Shown here: piece by piece, positions 20,750 to 31,761 of the stretch | Layout: each line of letters begins with the position of its first letter | Numbering within the stretch: the first letter of the stretch is position 1 | Notes under the pieces: generated by a model | The model's input: the letters and a program-made list of their open reading frames with translations, nothing else | What the model was told of the DNA's origin: nothing | Database searches by the model: none | Made by a program: the position numbers and the translations under genes | NCBI GenBank assembly: GCA_037176845.1 | Contig: JAYKXP010000257.1 | Coordinates: 1-44,735 of the forward strand | From: Paramarasmius palmivorus | Lineage: Eukaryota; Basidiomycota; Agaricomycetes; Agaricales; Marasmiaceae | Reading direction: 5' to 3' | Length of the DNA stretch: 44,735 nucleotides

Positions 20750-22122
20750 ATGAGCGCGCACGGTGGCTTTCGCGTCCTTCCCCCTTTCCCAACAGCGATG
20801 TCGCATCAAGTTCAGACGCCAGAAGGAGACGATTTTGGTGAAGGAAGCCAGGACGACAGCCGAGTACCCGAACTACTTCGCTTATCCGAGGAAACGCTAG
20901 TCCCTCACTTCATCGTTTACCGGCCTCTACAGACAGGCAGCAGCAGTAATGTTGCCGAAACCCCACCAAGTCACGGTTCAGAACGAGAGTCCTTGGTAAA
21001 GCGAGTCATTTCCGAACCGAAATTACCATGGCTCCTGATTTACCGGATATTCGAGGTATTCCTAGAAGAATACGGAATAGGTTCAAATGTGTGGGTTCTG
21101 CAGCTGCACACCTACATCACAGACTGGTAAGATGACCAACGTTACGTTCTACAAGGTGAACTAAAACTGGTTGTAGGTTACTTCTTCACGTCTACCAGCG
21201 TGTTAGGGTATGCGACGCTTCGTCGTTGAGCTCTTTCCATGCCTCAATGATCAGCCACCGATACAGGATCGATTGGGTCCGAGACCTCTCAATGGAATTC
21301 TATCTTGACCACCCATGTACCAAGGGATCATTAGCCCGTGGTCAGCCTTCATGTGGAGAGATGATTCTAATGGAGATCGAAATCGCTAGGATCTGTGGAT
21401 CACAAGTAACGAACCTCGCATTATCATTTCCCCCAACTCATCCTTTGCTTCTCGCGAGTCTGCGCTCGACATACTTCACACAGGTTACCGAAGCCACCTG
21501 TCCCGTAGAGCTTTGTCTTTCCTCACAAATGTCTTCTCTCATTTACCAACACATCGCGTTGTCATATGCCATATTACAAACCAGTCCTTGGGAAGACAAC
21601 ACTCCTCCGTTGACGCCGCCAGTCTTTCCCTCTACATGTTGGCCGGCGTTACAGCAGCTCCATCTTACCGTCTCCAACCGCACGGCATGGTTCCTCTTCC
21701 TTCAAGAGGAATACTGGACGTGGCAAGATATGCCGAATCTTCGGAGGGTCAGCATCCTCATCGACGACGATGCGAGGAACGTGGTTGACCACTTGCAGCT
21801 GATCATCATTCCTGACACGTGGAAGGTCTTCGCGGTATTCACCAAACAAGGGTGGGACGACTGGATTACCCGAAAGAGCATGCTATCTGCAACTTTCAAC
21901 CGAAGACTGGTGTTCGTCACGCACGGATTGATTACCCACGAGAGACATCCACTTACACCCCAGGAGAACGAGCAGTACTCCCATCTCATTTCAAACATAT
22001 CAATTGATGGCTCTTGCGTCGAAAACCCCAACGCGTTGTGGGAATCTGTAGGAGCACACATCGAAGGTAGAGTAAAGGCTCGAGCACCATTCCACGACAA
22101 CTGCGTTGCAGTGAAAATTTGA
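20750..22122 (+). CDS. F-box-like protein D (440 aa, 2 exons)
   Basis: Exon 1 is 20750-21126 and exon 2 is 21177-22122. The 50-nt phase-2 intron has GTAAGA and TTGTAG ends. After a disordered N-terminus, residues around 92-125 form an F-box-like helical pair (LPWLLIYRIFEVFLEEYG, then VWVLQLHTYITDW), with the intron right behind it. The rest has repeated Leu-rich strand/helix units (WPALQQLHLTVS, MPNLRRVSILIDDD), as in degenerate LRR or solenoid domains, and a RRLVFVTHG strand that matches RRLIFATGN in gene E. F-box proteins recruit substrates to SCF ubiquitin ligases; here that role is inferred only. It lies downstream of BTB-like gene 1 in the same direction. Confidence 0.55.
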
Positions 22123-22464
22123 AAGCTTCTGAATACTTAGTCCTCCTCTCAATAATCTGTACGATACATCGAAAGTTGCTATTCACGCGGGGAATGTTGA
22201 TATCTGTGTATTAAATACTTCCATCTGTACACTACTACCTTGCTGAATCTCGATTGATTAACGCACGCCTAAGAAAGCAGTCAGCTTGCCTAGAATCCGT
22301 CCGCCTTCGCTACAAGACGCTTCTCATTCAAAGTACGGTCATGTTGGCTCACGTACTCAGGTCAACACTTTCCCGAAGACCACAGTATATTGGAAGCAAG
22401 AGAAATATACATTACAGCGCAGATGATGCCATAGAAACCCTTCTGTAAGAAAATTCAAAGTAGC
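22123..22464. other. Convergent intergenic region
   Basis: 342 bp between two converging genes. I see no gene or repeat in it. Confidence 0.5.
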
Positions 22465-24145
22465 TTATTTTCTGATCTTCTTTCTCGGCTGACGATTCTC
22501 CGCTTTTCCTTGACCTGCTCCAACTTGCTCTAGATCATCCATGGCAACGTCTGTATCAACGGAAGGACTGAGGGGGCTCAACGACGAACGTCCGTGATCT
22601 ACTTTCTTATCTGAAAAAACTGGTAACTGCAACGAACGCAATGCCATCAACAGGTCATCCTGTTGCTTGGGAGCTTCCTCGTCATCTTTGCGGAACACAA
22701 TTGGCTCTTCAGCCGCAGCATCGGAAAGGGCGAGAACTCGCAAGCTCTTAACGATCAAATGATAGGTCTGGTGAATAATCAGCTTAATCAGAACTGATGA
22801 GTGCTCGACCGAGGCTTGCCTTTCGATTCACACCGGACCTATCTTTGGTGACCCATACCGTGGGCTGCAGTGCGAGTAAAATGAAGGTTCCCGGTCGAAG
22901 CACATCAAAATACTTCCAAGGCGGGATGAGATCTCCTTCAACACCTCTGAAGTCCTGCTGCAACGCCTGTGCAGTCCTCTGTGCGAAGATCGGGCCGCCA
23001 TAGTCACGGAAAACTCGTCGGTCGTATCTAGCGTGTAACTTAACGCAGTCATCTACAACAATATCAGTGACGACACCAGCTCAACAATACGAACACACCT
23101 TTAGGCAAGGCTTGATCAGGCAAAGGCCCAGTACCCTCATTTTCATCCCGATATCTTGGGGCCTCTTTTGCGACCGTTCCCTCGTCAATCTCCTGATAAT
23201 GCCTTTTCTTCGTTCGATACTTTGCAGTAGCATGGAGTTGCTTCGGAACCTATAACGACGGGTCAACAACGGATACTATGGAAAGGATCGGGACAACCTG
23301 ATAGATAGGTCCACTGACGACGACTAGAATATCATTGCTTTGTCCTATTTCACAAGCCTTGACAGGAGGCTTGACCTGATATTCCTACGGACAGGGTGAA
23401 CAACAATCAAATATAACCAGAATAATAGTCACCTTGCCTGAGTTTGCGTCAATTTCCTTTTCCATATAGACCAACGTCTCTATCGTTGCCAACTGATTGT
23501 ACCATTCCACACCCAACTTCTTCGTGCAACCCGTCGGTTTCCCCAGCGCAAACAAGTGTTTTGGTTTACACGAATCAGTCAACAGATTCGGCTATATCAC
23601 AGCAAGAACTGCGGTGGTCAGTAGAATACAACTCCAGAGAGAAAAGTAGACCTTACCGATGATGATGCCCCGACAAAATGATTGCCTAACGCTCCAACAC
23701 AGGTTCCATAGTCAGAACCCAATATCTCTCCAAAGGCGTAAAGAACGAGGTCTTTCCGATTAGAATCGAGAAAGGTATAGCTGCCAGACCACGAATCGAG
23801 CGGTTTTCGGTTGAAATCGCTTCCATTGTCCGCTCTGCCAAGGGACAAGAACTTGGAATCATCCAAGATCAAAAACGCAGTATCATATATCCCACCAGTT
23901 CGCCCACGGTCGAGGAACACATCAGATATGTGCGAGTTAGGAAGATATGCAGACATGGCTTTGAAGAGGAAGATGTGAAGACGGCAAGACCCAGATAATA
24001 TCCATTTTATAGGTGAAAGAGAAAACTGAGGTCGAATACCCGTGGGAATCACAGTCATCACTTTTGGGCGAGCCGCGAACTGGCAACGACATGTGCCAAC
24101 GTGTTCTCTCTCCTTCGTCATCAGATCTACGACGGCTCCCTCCAA
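22465..24145 (-). CDS. Hypothetical protein (460 aa, 6 exons)
   Basis: Exons are 24145-23657, 23591-23433, 23384-23298, 23249-23099, 23052-22859 and 22767-22465. Every intron has GT-AG ends and all phases agree, so the model is strong although the family is not recognised. The N-terminal 160 residues look globular (IKWILSGSCRLHIFLFKAMS, DTAFLILDDSKFLSLGRA). The middle has KPKHLFALGKPTGCTKK and LVVVSGPIYQVPKQL. Then a positively charged segment (AKYRTKKRHYQEID) leads into LIPPWKYFDVLRPGTFILL. The tail is acidic and Ser-rich, ending in RQPRKKIRK, a possible nuclear signal. No catalytic motif is visible. The last intron (91 nt) is longer than the others. Confidence 0.55.
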
Positions 24146-24368
24146 GAGGTATGTCTCCGAACGCTGTATGAAAGACGTATTACACTCAACGACTACATAA
24201 AAAATATAGCGTCATGAGCATCGGAGCGAACCACGGCTTGTTTTGAAGAGTCAAGGAGATTATGTGACCACAATTCCGGACATCAAATTTGATTCGACCA
24301 CTGCCCGTACGCCAGAACGGCAACTATATAAAGCTCCAAAAGAGGAGGTTGGATGCCTCAACTGAATC

Positions 24369-24969
24369 ATGCAACACTGTCAAGATTGCGGCTCTAATAC
24401 CTGTGGCGCGTACGCGGCAGGCGTCATGGACACGTACAGACGACTTAGAAAGTATCACGGAACTTTCGACGTTAATGTGGTAGCCGGAGATTCCCCTATA
24501 GGCGTGTTGGCGCATTCTGCATTACTCGCATTGTGCAGCGACTACTTCACCTGCCGATTCGCCTTGCAAGACTCGGCCACTCACTACGTAGTCGAAGCAC
24601 GCCCCTTGGATCGAGTCACCGTGACGAGAGTGCTCGGTGAGTATTTTGTTACACTGTTGCTCGCATGTTCACCACCAGCTCTTCTATAGATCTTCTGTAC
24701 ACAATGGACGACCCCCGAGAACGCCTGAATGTCCTCCTCGAACCCTGCAAAGCGAGAGACCGTCCTGATCGATTGCTGGCCATCGACACACTGTTCGACG
24801 TATACGACGCAACTATCACCTGGAACATCAGATATCTGCCGGAAATCATCGAACGAGCCATCGTTGACCAACAAATAATCAATTCGGCCACCGTAAGGGA
24901 TGGTAAGTAACCGTGCCCGTCCAATGAATCGACTAATCGTCCTTCACAGTATTCACCAGAGCTCAATGA
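24369..24969 (+). CDS. BTB/POZ-like protein 2 (166 aa, 3 exons)
   Basis: Exons are 24369-24636, 24690-24902 and 24950-24969. Intron phases (1 and 1) and the 213-nt exon 2 match BTB-like gene 1 exactly. The BTB core FDVNVVAGDSPIGVLAHSAL plus LCSDYFTCRF aligns with gene 1 and fits the A-H-x2-L-x8-Y-F pattern well. Exon 2 has YTMDDPRERLNVLLEPCKA and DATITWNIRYLPEIIE. The last exon is only six codons (VFTRAQ), whereas gene 1 has about 32, so the C-terminus is probably truncated. A start at 24426 (MDTYRRLRK) is an alternative. It is followed co-directionally by F-box-like gene E. Confidence 0.55.
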
Positions 24970-25400
24970 TCCAACGCCTATATGGTAACCAACACATGCA
25001 CACGTTATGTCAAATTCATTAGGGACCGAAGACGCAGGAGGTTCCATAGCCGAAGTATGTAAAAACAAAGCAAGAGCTTCTATTGAGTTTATGCCCCTTC
25101 TGTTGTATATTACTCGCCTGTTCAAAAAAACCTCGCTGTTAGCTCTACTATCAAATACGAGGATCGTCAAACGCTTACCAAGAGAACCAACAGTGGCAAA
25201 TGCGGCCGAACTGGCCGGACACTACAACTTGAACACAGAGCAGGTTGTACGACCATTACCCCATTCAAATGACATAGCAGAACAGTGTTCTGACCCAATA
25301 GTGATTACTCTCAGCCGGCGGAACTGCCATGACTTAAATATCAGACCGGAAAGACAATTTGAAGGCTGACCCGAAGTCACAGTCCCATCGAACAACTATC
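24970..25400. other. Intergenic region between BTB-like gene 2 and F-box-like gene E
   Basis: The open frames here are not supported by splicing or composition. It presumably contains the promoter of the gene at 25401. Confidence 0.4.
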
Positions 25401-26536
25401 ATGGACACCATTGTCGTCTCTCGAGTACATTCGTTTTCAACGGCTCTCCCTCTTGAACTCATGCAAGAAATAATGGGTTTGTATCTGGACATCGCAGACA
25501 GAGGGAGTGTTACGAATGCGCTGTTGGTGCATTCTTCCATAACAGTCGGGTGAGCTCTACACTACCAGCTGAGGAAACTGCTTCGTACTCAACCCTTTGC
25601 AGCTTATATCGGAAGCTATACTCCCGTGTTTCTGTCCGGACTTTCAGAGCCCTGTTGTCGCTTTACTGGGCATTCCAGAACAACCCACATTTGGCTTCTT
25701 ACACTATCAGGCTCAATTTTTTTCCACCCATCACGCTTGGTCAACGGAGAAGTGCCATCCTTCGAAGTGAAGGAATGGCTTCGTTAGAAACCAGGGGTCC
25801 CTGGGAAATAGCACCCGTCATGGCTGTGGCAAACAGTGTCCGTTTTCTGGCACTCGGGCCTGCAGTGCTACATGCAGACTACATATACCTGATTCGAACA
25901 ACTCGCTTTCCCAGCGTCGAGATACTTCGAGCCCCATATTCTGCCGTTCTCAATCCTTCAGCAACGACCAGTCTTCACAGCGACATGAGGAGTATGCAGA
26001 GCAGCAGCTTATTTCATGCTAGACCGTCTCTACGCAATCTCAGAGTCGAGAACGTAGTGGAATCTTGGACAGGTCTGGTATCTCTGCACATTCAGCTAAG
26101 CGTTGCCGAAGTACTCAACCCAAGCCTGCCGTCCGCAAAATTACACCACCTGCAGCACCTTCAGCAGCTATCGATATCTTTCAGCAATAGCTCGGCCATC
26201 TACTACGTGGGTTACTTGGAGAAGTTTGAGATGATGAAAGGCCTGGAAGTGTTGTTGGTTATCATAGACAAGGAATGGCGTAAACATGCACCGCTTAAAG
26301 CACCATACCCCACTTCTTTATACAACTACGATCGCAGACTGATATTCGCAACTGGAAACAGGCCTTACTTCCGAAGTGGCTCTGGATGGATCGAAGGCGA
26401 GGAGCACCTCAAGGAGCTCATATGTAACGTTCGAGAGGGTAAAATCTGGTCCCGGGTATGGCAAGACGCGAAGAACATGGTGGAGGCCAAAGAGCGGAAA
26501 CTGAATCAGAATACTGCAATATCGTACAAATTTTAA
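25401..26536 (+). CDS. F-box-like protein E (360 aa, 2 exons)
   Basis: Exon 1 is 25401-25549 and exon 2 is 25603-26536; the phase-2 intron splits a Gly codon. Start MDT and the F-box-like block ALPLELMQEIMGLYLDIADR followed by NALLVHSSIT match gene G (ALPVELMEEILELY, NTLLVHPWMTS). The exon junction (SITVG-LYRKLYSRV) coincides with that of F and G. Downstream are Leu-rich units (SLRNLRVENVVESWTGLVSL, LQHLQQLSISFSN), then YVGYLEKFEMMKGLEVLLVI and the RRLIFATGNRPYF strand. Its length equals that of gene F (360 aa). It is a probable SCF substrate receptor by family resemblance only; no Skp1-binding evidence beyond the helix pattern. Confidence 0.6.
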
Positions 26537-26613
26537 CCATACAGTAGCATACATAATAAAGGCGTAGTAACAGTGCAGTGGCGTATCACTTGCATACATT
26601 CAACGTTTCTGTA

Positions 26614-27219
26614 CTATTCCACGAAAACGCCGCAGTCAGGAGGAACAATAAGATCTCGAATATCATCCACATCTCCCACGACGTCAGTGATCCCTGCCTT
26701 TTTAGCTTCCCCAAATGAAAACTCAGCTTCCTTCTCTGTAGCAAACCCTCGGTGGAAATTATTCGGTGCCCCGTTAGTCAATCGCCGAGCAATGTAGCTG
26801 GGTATGTGAGATCACTGACAGGGCAACATAGGAATATACTCACTCCCCCTTCACCCAACCTATCTTTCGCCCCCTATATATTGCATACCAGCGCTCATGC
26901 TGTCTGACATTGTCGGAGTTCGATAACTCGATCCGCGTTCGAAACTGGAAACCGCAATTGGGACAAAGCGATTCGACTGAAATCCAACTAATAAGCCGAG
27001 ACCAAAACTTGCAAAGCCAACGACCCACCGTGCTCTTGGTCCGCCAAACGTCGGACATTGAGGGCGGACTGGCCAGGAATGGAGTCGCCTAATGCTCAAC
27101 GTCAGTAATGCCACTGTAGAGGTGGGTAAGTGAAGAGAAGACTCGCCTTCGTTTTCATCCGTCCTCCTGCGTTTTGCGAGGGGAATAGATTGGACAGCGG
27201 AGAAATCAAAGTTAGCCAT
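26614..27219 (-). CDS. RNase H1 N-terminal-domain-like protein 1 (149 aa, 4 exons)
   Basis: Exons are 27219-27147, 27088-27029, 26976-26844 and 26797-26614. The first intron is GC-AG (AAG|GCGAGT ... CATTAG); the others are GT-AG. The protein has a basic KRRRTDENEG segment, a CPNC half-knuckle, then RWYAIYRGRKIGWVKGDYI and NFHRGFATEKEAEFSFGEA. This is the W/Y-Y-x-V/I-x-x-G-R-x-x-G ... F-x-x-F-x-T-x-x-E-A pattern of the RNase H1 N-terminal (caulimovirus viroplasmin-like) fold that binds RNA:DNA hybrids. No catalytic RNase H domain follows, so it would bind rather than cleave. The same architecture recurs at 41667-42374. Confidence 0.6.
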
Positions 27220-27454
27220 GTAGAACAGGAAAAGTGCACACCCGCTATAAATACGGTCTCGTCATGGAAGCAATTCGGATGGCACTGTTCGGCAAGCTTA
27301 GGTGACCCATCCACATCAGCGCTCACAGTCGGCATGGGGCCGGCCACGATCATTCGCTGACCTCATTCTAAACTCAATATGCTGGCCACGAAGGATCAGC
27401 CGAGAAGACACCAGGAAAAATCGAATTCATAAGACTGGCAACAACATTTACTAC

Positions 27455-28584
27455 CTAGAACCTAATACGCTTCGCTGCGATGCCTTCCGCAAATCGTAAC
27501 CCTACAAGTGGTTTAAACGACGTCACGACATTCCAGAATTCGTCCAAACAAGTAACGTTCTCGTAAAGGACTACACGACCCGCCAAATGTTGAACAGTGT
27601 CCTGTCTATTGAACGACGATCGCTGGAAAAACGGCGTCTTTTTGCAGGCAAAGACGAGTCGGGGATCGTATATGTGAGTGGAAGGAGGGAGCTCCACAGA
27701 TGTCCACTCGAACTCCCAATTATGTCCCATCAAAATGACAGCTGAGGTTACTGTGCGAGGCAGGACCAGCCTCTCTAAATAACGGAGGTATCCTGTTTCC
27801 TCTTCGGTGAACGAGACGCTAAGCTGCTTCAGAGCTGGCATGGCGGCGTAGTCGATACCTGGCTGATTGCGATTCCGTTTCTCCACGGCTGTCAACAGTA
27901 TGTGCAGACGCTCGACACGTGGCCAAGAGGGAAGGACATCACGGGAGTGTAGCTGCTCCAGGTCAGGACCATCCTCGTAACCGTAAGACGCATGTCCAGC
28001 TAAATTCTCCTGCGCTGTGTCATCAGGCCCGAGAACTAGACATTGAGGACATTGAAGACATGTCAAGTTCGGGAACATGGTCTTCCTGAGCGTACACAGT
28101 ATGACGGGGGGAATCCTTTCAACTCTGAAGGACAGGGTAACGATGGTCGGAGCACAACAGCGTACAATGAACCTCATCCACATGGTAACCTCCGCCCTTC
28201 GTCGAATTGCATTCCCGCGAATGCCTGTCCTGGTACCATAGGGATAAGCATTCGGAAATAAGAAATCCAGCTTCTTGATATAAGAAGCGAGACTGGGTGT
28301 CTGTGATAGGGCAAGGTGCAGTGATTGAAGGGAGACAAAAAACCGGATATACGGAGCGCAATAAAAGCGGGGATAGAGCCTACGAAAGTCTGAGGACAGC
28401 TCTCAACGCAAGATAATGCCACTCGCCTTTTTGTGATCGATTTGCTGAGCAACAGAACATACATGACGGAGCCTCTATCAGCGATCGTGATATATCGCTC
28501 GAAGATGAGAAGCAGAATCTCCACAGGTAGAAGCCGCCGAAAAGGTTCAAGCCGACGAGAAGAGGAAGTCAACGGGCGAGTCAT
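27455..28584 (-). CDS. F-box-like protein F (360 aa, 2 exons)
   Basis: Exon 1 is 28584-28427 and exon 2 is 28379-27455. The 47-nt intron is GC-AG (AAG|GCGAGT ... TCGTAG), supported because the joint (SITKR-LYPRFY) sits exactly where E and G join. The F-box-like block is RRLLPVEILLLIFERYITIA with YVLLLSKSITK. Leu-rich units follow (WPRVERLHILLTAVE, MPALKQLSVSFTEE), then YLRYLERLVLPRTVTSAVI and DPRLVFACKKTPFF, all with counterparts in E and G. It is divergent from gene G, with 208 bp between start codons. Confidence 0.6.
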
Positions 28585-28792
28585 TATGAGCGATGAATAG
28601 TCTTGAACTGAACCCAGGATTTATAGGTCGCACGGATTACGAAAAACCCACTACAAACGAGAGCGTCAGCAAGCTTACGAGGTCAGGCAATTTCACCTGT
28701 CAGCGAATCGGCATAAGCACAGAAAGAAATATAAACACCCAATGTAACCGACTGGAACCAAGTCGGCACGTCTCAGTATCCCCCCCCCTTCA
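28585..28792. promoter_or_regulatory. Bidirectional promoter region of F-box-like genes F and G
   Basis: 208 bp between the divergent starts. A poly-C run (8 C) lies just before the gene G start. ATATAAAC (28729-28736) is a TATA candidate for gene G, about 60 bp upstream of its ATG. Confidence 0.35.
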
Positions 28793-29950
28793 ATGGACAC
28801 TTCAAACCCCAAAAATTCGTTCCAGACAGCTCTACCTGTAGAGCTCATGGAAGAAATCCTGGAGCTTTACATCGAGGACGAAAACAACCGAGACGTAGTG
28901 AACACCCTCTTAGTGCATCCATGGATGACCAGCAGGTAAGTCCTCAACGGGTCAAGCATCCTTTCAGATGTTAACTTTAGTTCTTTCGTCAGACTCCAGC
29001 GAAAGTTGTACAGATGGATCCGTGTCCGTCGCTTCGTTTCTCTACTGTCACTCCACCTGGCTTTTGCCAACCACAAAAGTCTACCATCGTGCGTCCAAGG
29101 AATGGACTACAGAGTACCAGGTGACGCGGTGAAGGCGAGAGAAGTCATGATTGACGAGGGAATAGACGAACGCACAGATTTCGGAAAGCTTCAGGGCGAG
29201 GTTTTCGCTGCCATAGCACCTTTTGTTCGCCATCTGGTTTTGAAGATAGGTACTGTCAGCCCTCGTCTGTTCTTCTCCATACGCACGACATCGTTTCCGC
29301 GGCTCACGTTCCTTCAATCGTCCTTCCATCTCGTTCTGGACACCAACGACACTGTAGCATCCTACAAACACCTGTGTCAACAGGATCTGCTCCATGTCAC
29401 CAGTCGTCGGAAGAACTACCTGCCTACGTTGAAGCCCCTAGACGTCCGTTATTCATGGTCCGCCTTACGCAGGCTTCACATGCAGATAGATATCAACGAG
29501 ATTATAGAAGACGAGCCGCCTTCAACAAAACTGAAGCATTTCGTCAGTCTGAGGGAGCTCAGCCTATCTTTCTTGCAATCCGCCTCGTATTATTATCCAG
29601 ACTATCTGGAGAGGATGGAGATATCGAAGTCGTGGAAAGGTTTGGTGATAATAATGGACGATAAATGGCAAACACGAACCATGGTAAGAGCCCCATATCC
29701 CGCCTCTTTCTACGTCGTGCACCCCTCCCTGGTTTTTGCGAGTCGAGGCACTCCATATTTCTTTAACACCACCTCCTTCCCGTCTCCGGCTTCGGTCGCC
29801 CACCTCAAAAAAAGGATCAAAATATACACGATTTCCACCACCTGGGACGAAATTTGGGAGGGAGCGCATTGCATGATAGAAGTTAACCAGAAGGAAACTG
29901 CGAGAGAGAAGTGGCCCAGTAACGCTTTGACTGTTAAAGAATGGATGTAG
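28793..29950 (+). CDS. F-box-like protein G (366 aa, 2 exons)
   Basis: Exon 1 is 28793-28935 and exon 2 is 28993-29950, with a phase-2 intron (GTAAGT...TCGTCAG). The F-box-like block ALPVELMEEILELYIEDE leads to NTLLVHPWMTSRLQRKLYRW. Leu-rich units (WSALRRLHMQIDINEI, FVSLRELSLSFLQS), YYPDYLERMEISKSWKGL and HPSLVFASRGTPYFF align with genes E and F. The C-terminus has TWDEIWEGAHCMIE, matching the last helix of E (SRVWQDAKNMVE). It is one of four paralogues in 9 kb. Confidence 0.6.
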
Positions 29951-30093
29951 TGTAGTGCAGGTTGAATGCGATGAGGTTTGCAGTTCAAGAAGAAGTATCA
30001 ACGTGCCGGCTTATGTTAGATGGCCGAACTGTTGCCGATCATTTCGGTTCAGCGCAAGATCCCATGACATTGACAACTCAATCCACTACGCCC

Positions 30094-31022
30094 ATGAGTA
30101 AAACAGACCCTCTACTACCCTCTGCGAATATTAGGCCCTTGCCTTGCATATGGCTGAATGGTACGTGAGAGTCACCGTCCTCAAAACTGTTATCACAACT
30201 GAACCTGAACAGGAGAAATGCAGGGCCAAAGGATAACCTTTTATAACAAAAACAGTGAGTCCAAGCAACGTCGCGCCCAAACTCGAATCATGAACGTGGA
30301 AAGGCGCAGTATGGGACGAATCCAAGAAATCGCAACTCATAGGTTCAATGCTGAACAACATTCCAATCCCGTCCATTGTATTTTGTGAGTACAGAGTCAA
30401 GCAACTGCCACAGACATTCAAAAACCTCCGCTTGCTTTCAACATCCGCCATATAAGCCGTACGACTTTCTCCATCGAAGTCCGAATCAAGGAAATGCATC
30501 GATGGGGAACAAAGGATACGGGCAATAGCAGGGTACGCAGTTAGACCATGTCGACCAAGTCCGATTAAAATAACGTTTTGAAGTTTCATTATAGGCGATG
30601 TAAGTTTATCCCCAGCTATCCTCGGACGCCGGCGTCATCTTTCTGTTTAAACATAGTTCCCTTGTAAGGAAAAATTCACATGGTGTTTCCACATTTCACT
30701 CATTCCCAGCACGAAGACTTGGCAGTGTAAGCATATAAACCAGTCTGTGAGCAAACCCAACACAAGAAGACTCGAACCAGGGACAACGAGCGATACTGGT
30801 TCAAGTTGCGACCTGGCGTAGATGGGGCGGAACTGCCTGCATGTTGGCGGGAGCGCATCCTCATTGCTCCTATCCCATGTGTCGACTATTGGGATATCAC
30901 CAACACACAGGAGGATTACGTTGCGGAGGTGAGTACGACCTACCCACAAAAGCAACGACCTAACACTTCACATCCATGGCCAGAAGATCGCTGAATTCAC
31001 GGAAAGCGGATCACAAACTTAG
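30094..31022 (+). pseudogene. DUF262-like (ParB/GmrSD-type fold) gene, damaged
   Basis: The 5' exons 30094-30160, 30213-30254 and 30304-30384 join in phase and read SAVWDESKKSQLIGSMLNNI then PIPSIVF, the W-x-x-x-K-x-S-x-L-I-x-S-hhxxIPhPxhhF signature of DUF262. A further exon from 30457 gives CIDGEQRIRAI, matching the family's DGxQR motif. The 3' part (to 30928, then 30984-31022) reads RYWFKLRPGVDG and APIPCVDYWDI, where the family has a PI-x-C-V-E-Y strand. Between them a TAA occurs at 30728-30730, and two or three microexons would be needed. The end is also shorter than usual. DUF262 proteins are nuclease- or NTPase-linked in bacteria; their fungal role is unknown. A 152-codon antisense frame (30589-30131) is a shadow of this gene. 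Confidence 0.5.
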
Positions 31023-31117
31023 GAGGCATAAGGGGTCGGGCCGGATGACTGACCCGAAAGTACTACGTAAACCGAAATGTCGATTATTAAGCAATTGACT
31101 CTTGACACTGCACCACC

Positions 31118-31761
31118 ATGTCTTCAGACCGAACTTCCAGAAATGTGAGTTGAAGATTGTCCACGGCGACCACCACTCACCACGAATGATATAGAGCCCA
31201 CCAACGTTACGAGCAATTCACATACTGCCAAGCATCGACCTGGGAACCGTCCCCGAATGGTTCCTCGATTTAGTCGATACCTCACCTAATCCTTATACTA
31301 TCACGAAAGAACGTGTATACGCTATCCTATTCGCAAGGCTCAAACACTACCAGGAAGGCGATACGCCCTCGCCAGAGATAATTCACGAAGAGTGGACGAA
31401 GTTAGAGCGCGTCATAAAGGCCATCGTGGATCCTTTCGATTTCGCATCTTCTCTAACGAACGCCTGCCGACCCTTCAGCGAAGGCACCGTCTATTCCTCT
31501 CGCGTGGGCTGTTGCCCCTTCGCACCCGCACTTTCGTTCCCAAATTCCACGTCCATTGCAGACATCGACAGAGAACTGCAAGTTGCATATGCCATCAGAG
31601 AGAGCCTTGCAGCTGAAGTCAAGGCACTGGAAACTAAGATCGACGAAGCGGCGGCCTGCGATCTCAGAGCCGAGGGAAGTTCGGCGGGGCAAACCCAACA
31701 TCACCAAGAACAGAAGACGAAGCTGCAAGAGGAGCTAGATTCACTGGGGGACGAGAAGTAA
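31118..31761 (+). CDS. Hypothetical protein with a C-terminal coiled coil (197 aa, 2 exons)
   Basis: Exon 1 is 31118-31144 (nine codons) and exon 2 is 31195-31761; the 50-nt intron has GTGAGT and ATATAG ends, phase 0. The N-terminal half looks globular (RAIHILPSIDLGTVPEWFLD, RVYAILFARLKHYQEGD). The C-terminal 60 residues are charged heptads (SIADIDRELQVAYAIRESLA, then KTKLQEELDSLGDEK), a likely coiled coil. The family is not recognised. It starts 95 bp after the damaged DUF262-like gene on the same strand and might once have been part of it. Confidence 0.5.

Noticed and set aside
24649..25170. 173-codon minus-strand open frame
   Set aside because: It is antisense to BTB-like exon 2, which has the exact length and phases of its paralogue.
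30131..30589. 152-codon minus-strand open frame
   Set aside because: It overlaps plus-strand exons with DUF262 motifs and phase-consistent introns, and its own product shows no recognisable domain.
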